A stretch of DNA of 64,000 nucleotides from Paraburkholderia fungorum (lineage in GTDB: Bacteria > Pseudomonadota > Gammaproteobacteria > Burkholderiales > Burkholderiaceae), in the NCBI RefSeq assembly GCF_003610895.1, contig NZ_MCAS01000004.1, positions 1 to 64,000 of the forward strand, in the 5' to 3' direction. Both the position numbers and the translations under genes were made by a program. Shown piece after piece: positions 63,185-64,000 of this stretch. Every line of letters begins with the position of its first letter. The first letter of the stretch is position 1. The notes under the pieces are model-generated. The model saw only the letters and a program-made list of their open reading frames with translations. It searched no databases and had not been told where the DNA came from.

Positions 63185-64000
63185 TTAAAGGTAGCCGAAT
63201 GCCGTCGACGGCGCTTTGGCGGTTTCAACCCACACGCTCTTTGTCTGCGTGTATTCGTAAAGTGCCTCGACGCCACTCGAACGACCGTAACCGCTCAGAC
63301 CATATCCGCCGAACGGCGACGCGACGTTGATGGTCTTGTAGCCGTTGATCCAGAAAGTGCCGGCGTTAATCTCGCCCGCAACACGGTGCGCGCGGCCGAC
63401 ATCGTTTGTCCAAACCGCACCGGCCAGACCAAACTCGGTATCGTTCGCAATACTGATCGCCTCCTCCTCCGAGTCGAACGGAATGGCCGCGACGACCGGG
63501 CCGAAAATTTCGGTTCGGGCCACGTCCATATCGTTAGTGACATTCGCGAGGACAGTCGGTGCGACGAAGTAGCCGCCGTCAGAGCGTTCAGCGGACCCTG
63601 CTGCAAGTGTGGCGCCTGCTGCAACACCGCTCGCAATCATCTTCATGACATGCTCGTATTGCGTGCGGTTGTTGATAGGACCGACTTCCGTGGCGTCGTC
63701 GATGGGCGAGCCCACCTTGATTTTCTTTGCGCCGGTCGCGACCATGCTCACAAATTCGTCGTACACAGAGCGTTGCACGATCAGGCGTGAGCCTGCGACG
63801 CAGCTCTGACCCGCACCGGCGAAAATGGCGGCCTGCGCGGTGAGCGCGGCTCGCTTCAGGTCGGCGTCTTCGAAAATGATGTTGGCCGATTTACCGCCAA
63901 GCTCCAGAACACATGGCAGCACACGCTTCGCTGCCGCTTCGGCAATGCGGACTCCCGTAGCCGGCGAGCCGACGAACACCACTTTCTTGATGACCTTGTG
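63185..64000 (-). CDS. Aldehyde dehydrogenase, N-terminal part beyond window
   Basis: This is the C-terminal half (272 visible codons) of an NAD(P)-dependent aldehyde dehydrogenase. The frame is open through the right edge and begins in the cofactor-binding region (KVVFVGSPATGVRIAEAAA). The catalytic Glu lies in LELGGKSANIIFED and the catalytic Cys in FAGAGQSCVAGSR. The end of the protein has EIFGPVVAAIPFDSEEEAI and PFGGYGLSGYGRSSG, typical of the betaine/gamma-aminobutyraldehyde-type subgroup. It is followed by the DUF3100-type membrane protein gene on the same strand. Confidence 0.92.
   Translation of the reverse strand, partial: HKVIKKVVFVGSPATGVRIAEAAAKRVLPCVLELGGKSANIIFEDADLKRAALTAQAAIFAGAGQSCVAGSRLIVQRSVYDEFVSMVATGAKKIKVGSPIDDATEVGPINNRTQYEHVMKMIASGVAAGATLAAGSAERSDGGYFVAPTVLANVTNDMDVARTEIFGPVVAAIPFDSEEEAISIANDTEFGLAGAVWTNDVGRAHRVAGEINAGTFWINGYKTINVASPFGGYGLSGYGRSSGVEALYEYTQTKSVWVETAKAPSTAFGYL

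Overview
The window looks like a GC-rich betaproteobacterial replicon of the Burkholderiaceae, most likely Paraburkholderia or Burkholderia. The reasons are the strong GC3 bias, the hisQMP-argR-astC-aruF-aruG-astD-astB-astE arginine block, orphan sulfonate-utilisation genes, an MdtABC-type RND pump, and large families of intergenic inverted repeats. This is inferred from gene content; no database was consulted.

Layout. 1-1177: an IS3-family element (orfA and orfB with a programmed frameshift), cut by the left edge, followed directly by a 65-bp tandem repeat. 1630-10333: an organosulfur scavenging cluster (SsuD-like monooxygenase, class II aldolase-like protein, two SsuA-type binding proteins, thiol dioxygenase, four-domain rhodanese, LysR regulator, SfnB/DszC-like flavoprotein) with no permease or ATPase of its own. 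10446-10746: a strongly structured candidate small RNA with an intrinsic terminator. 10927-12451: BamE-like lipoprotein and patatin-like phospholipase. 12547-13114: first copy of a long inverted-repeat element. 13477-24340: basic amino acid ABC transporter (permeases and ATPase), AraC-type regulator and the complete arginine succinyltransferase (AST) pathway. 24412-27959: GST, LysR regulator, the probable binding protein of the transporter, and an acetoacetate decarboxylase family enzyme.

28258-46649: a signalling region carrying two EAL-HDOD proteins, an HDOD-GAF-like protein and a PAS-GGDEF-EAL protein. Between the two EAL-HDOD genes sits a secretion islet (about 29.8-41.6 kb). It has three unfamiliar, relatively AT-rich membrane-protein genes, a 1413-aa RTX protein with a FrpC-like Asp-Pro self-processing module and a glycine-rich hydrophobic N-terminal domain, and a complete type I secretion system (ABC, HlyD, TolC). 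This is the most promising candidate for an undescribed system: a self-cleaving secreted effector with a translationally coupled membrane protein next to it.

46795-47927: peroxiredoxin and a small membrane protein. 48048-48743: second copy of the inverted-repeat element. 48869-56722: mdtABC-type tripartite efflux genes without an outer-membrane channel. The MdtC-like pump carries an unusual Ser/Thr/Ala/Gly insertion. 57107-64000: IclR regulator, a small conserved-looking protein, two tandem HAD hydrolases, an Lrp/AsnC regulator, an orphan gene, a DUF3100-type membrane protein and an aldehyde dehydrogenase cut by the right edge.
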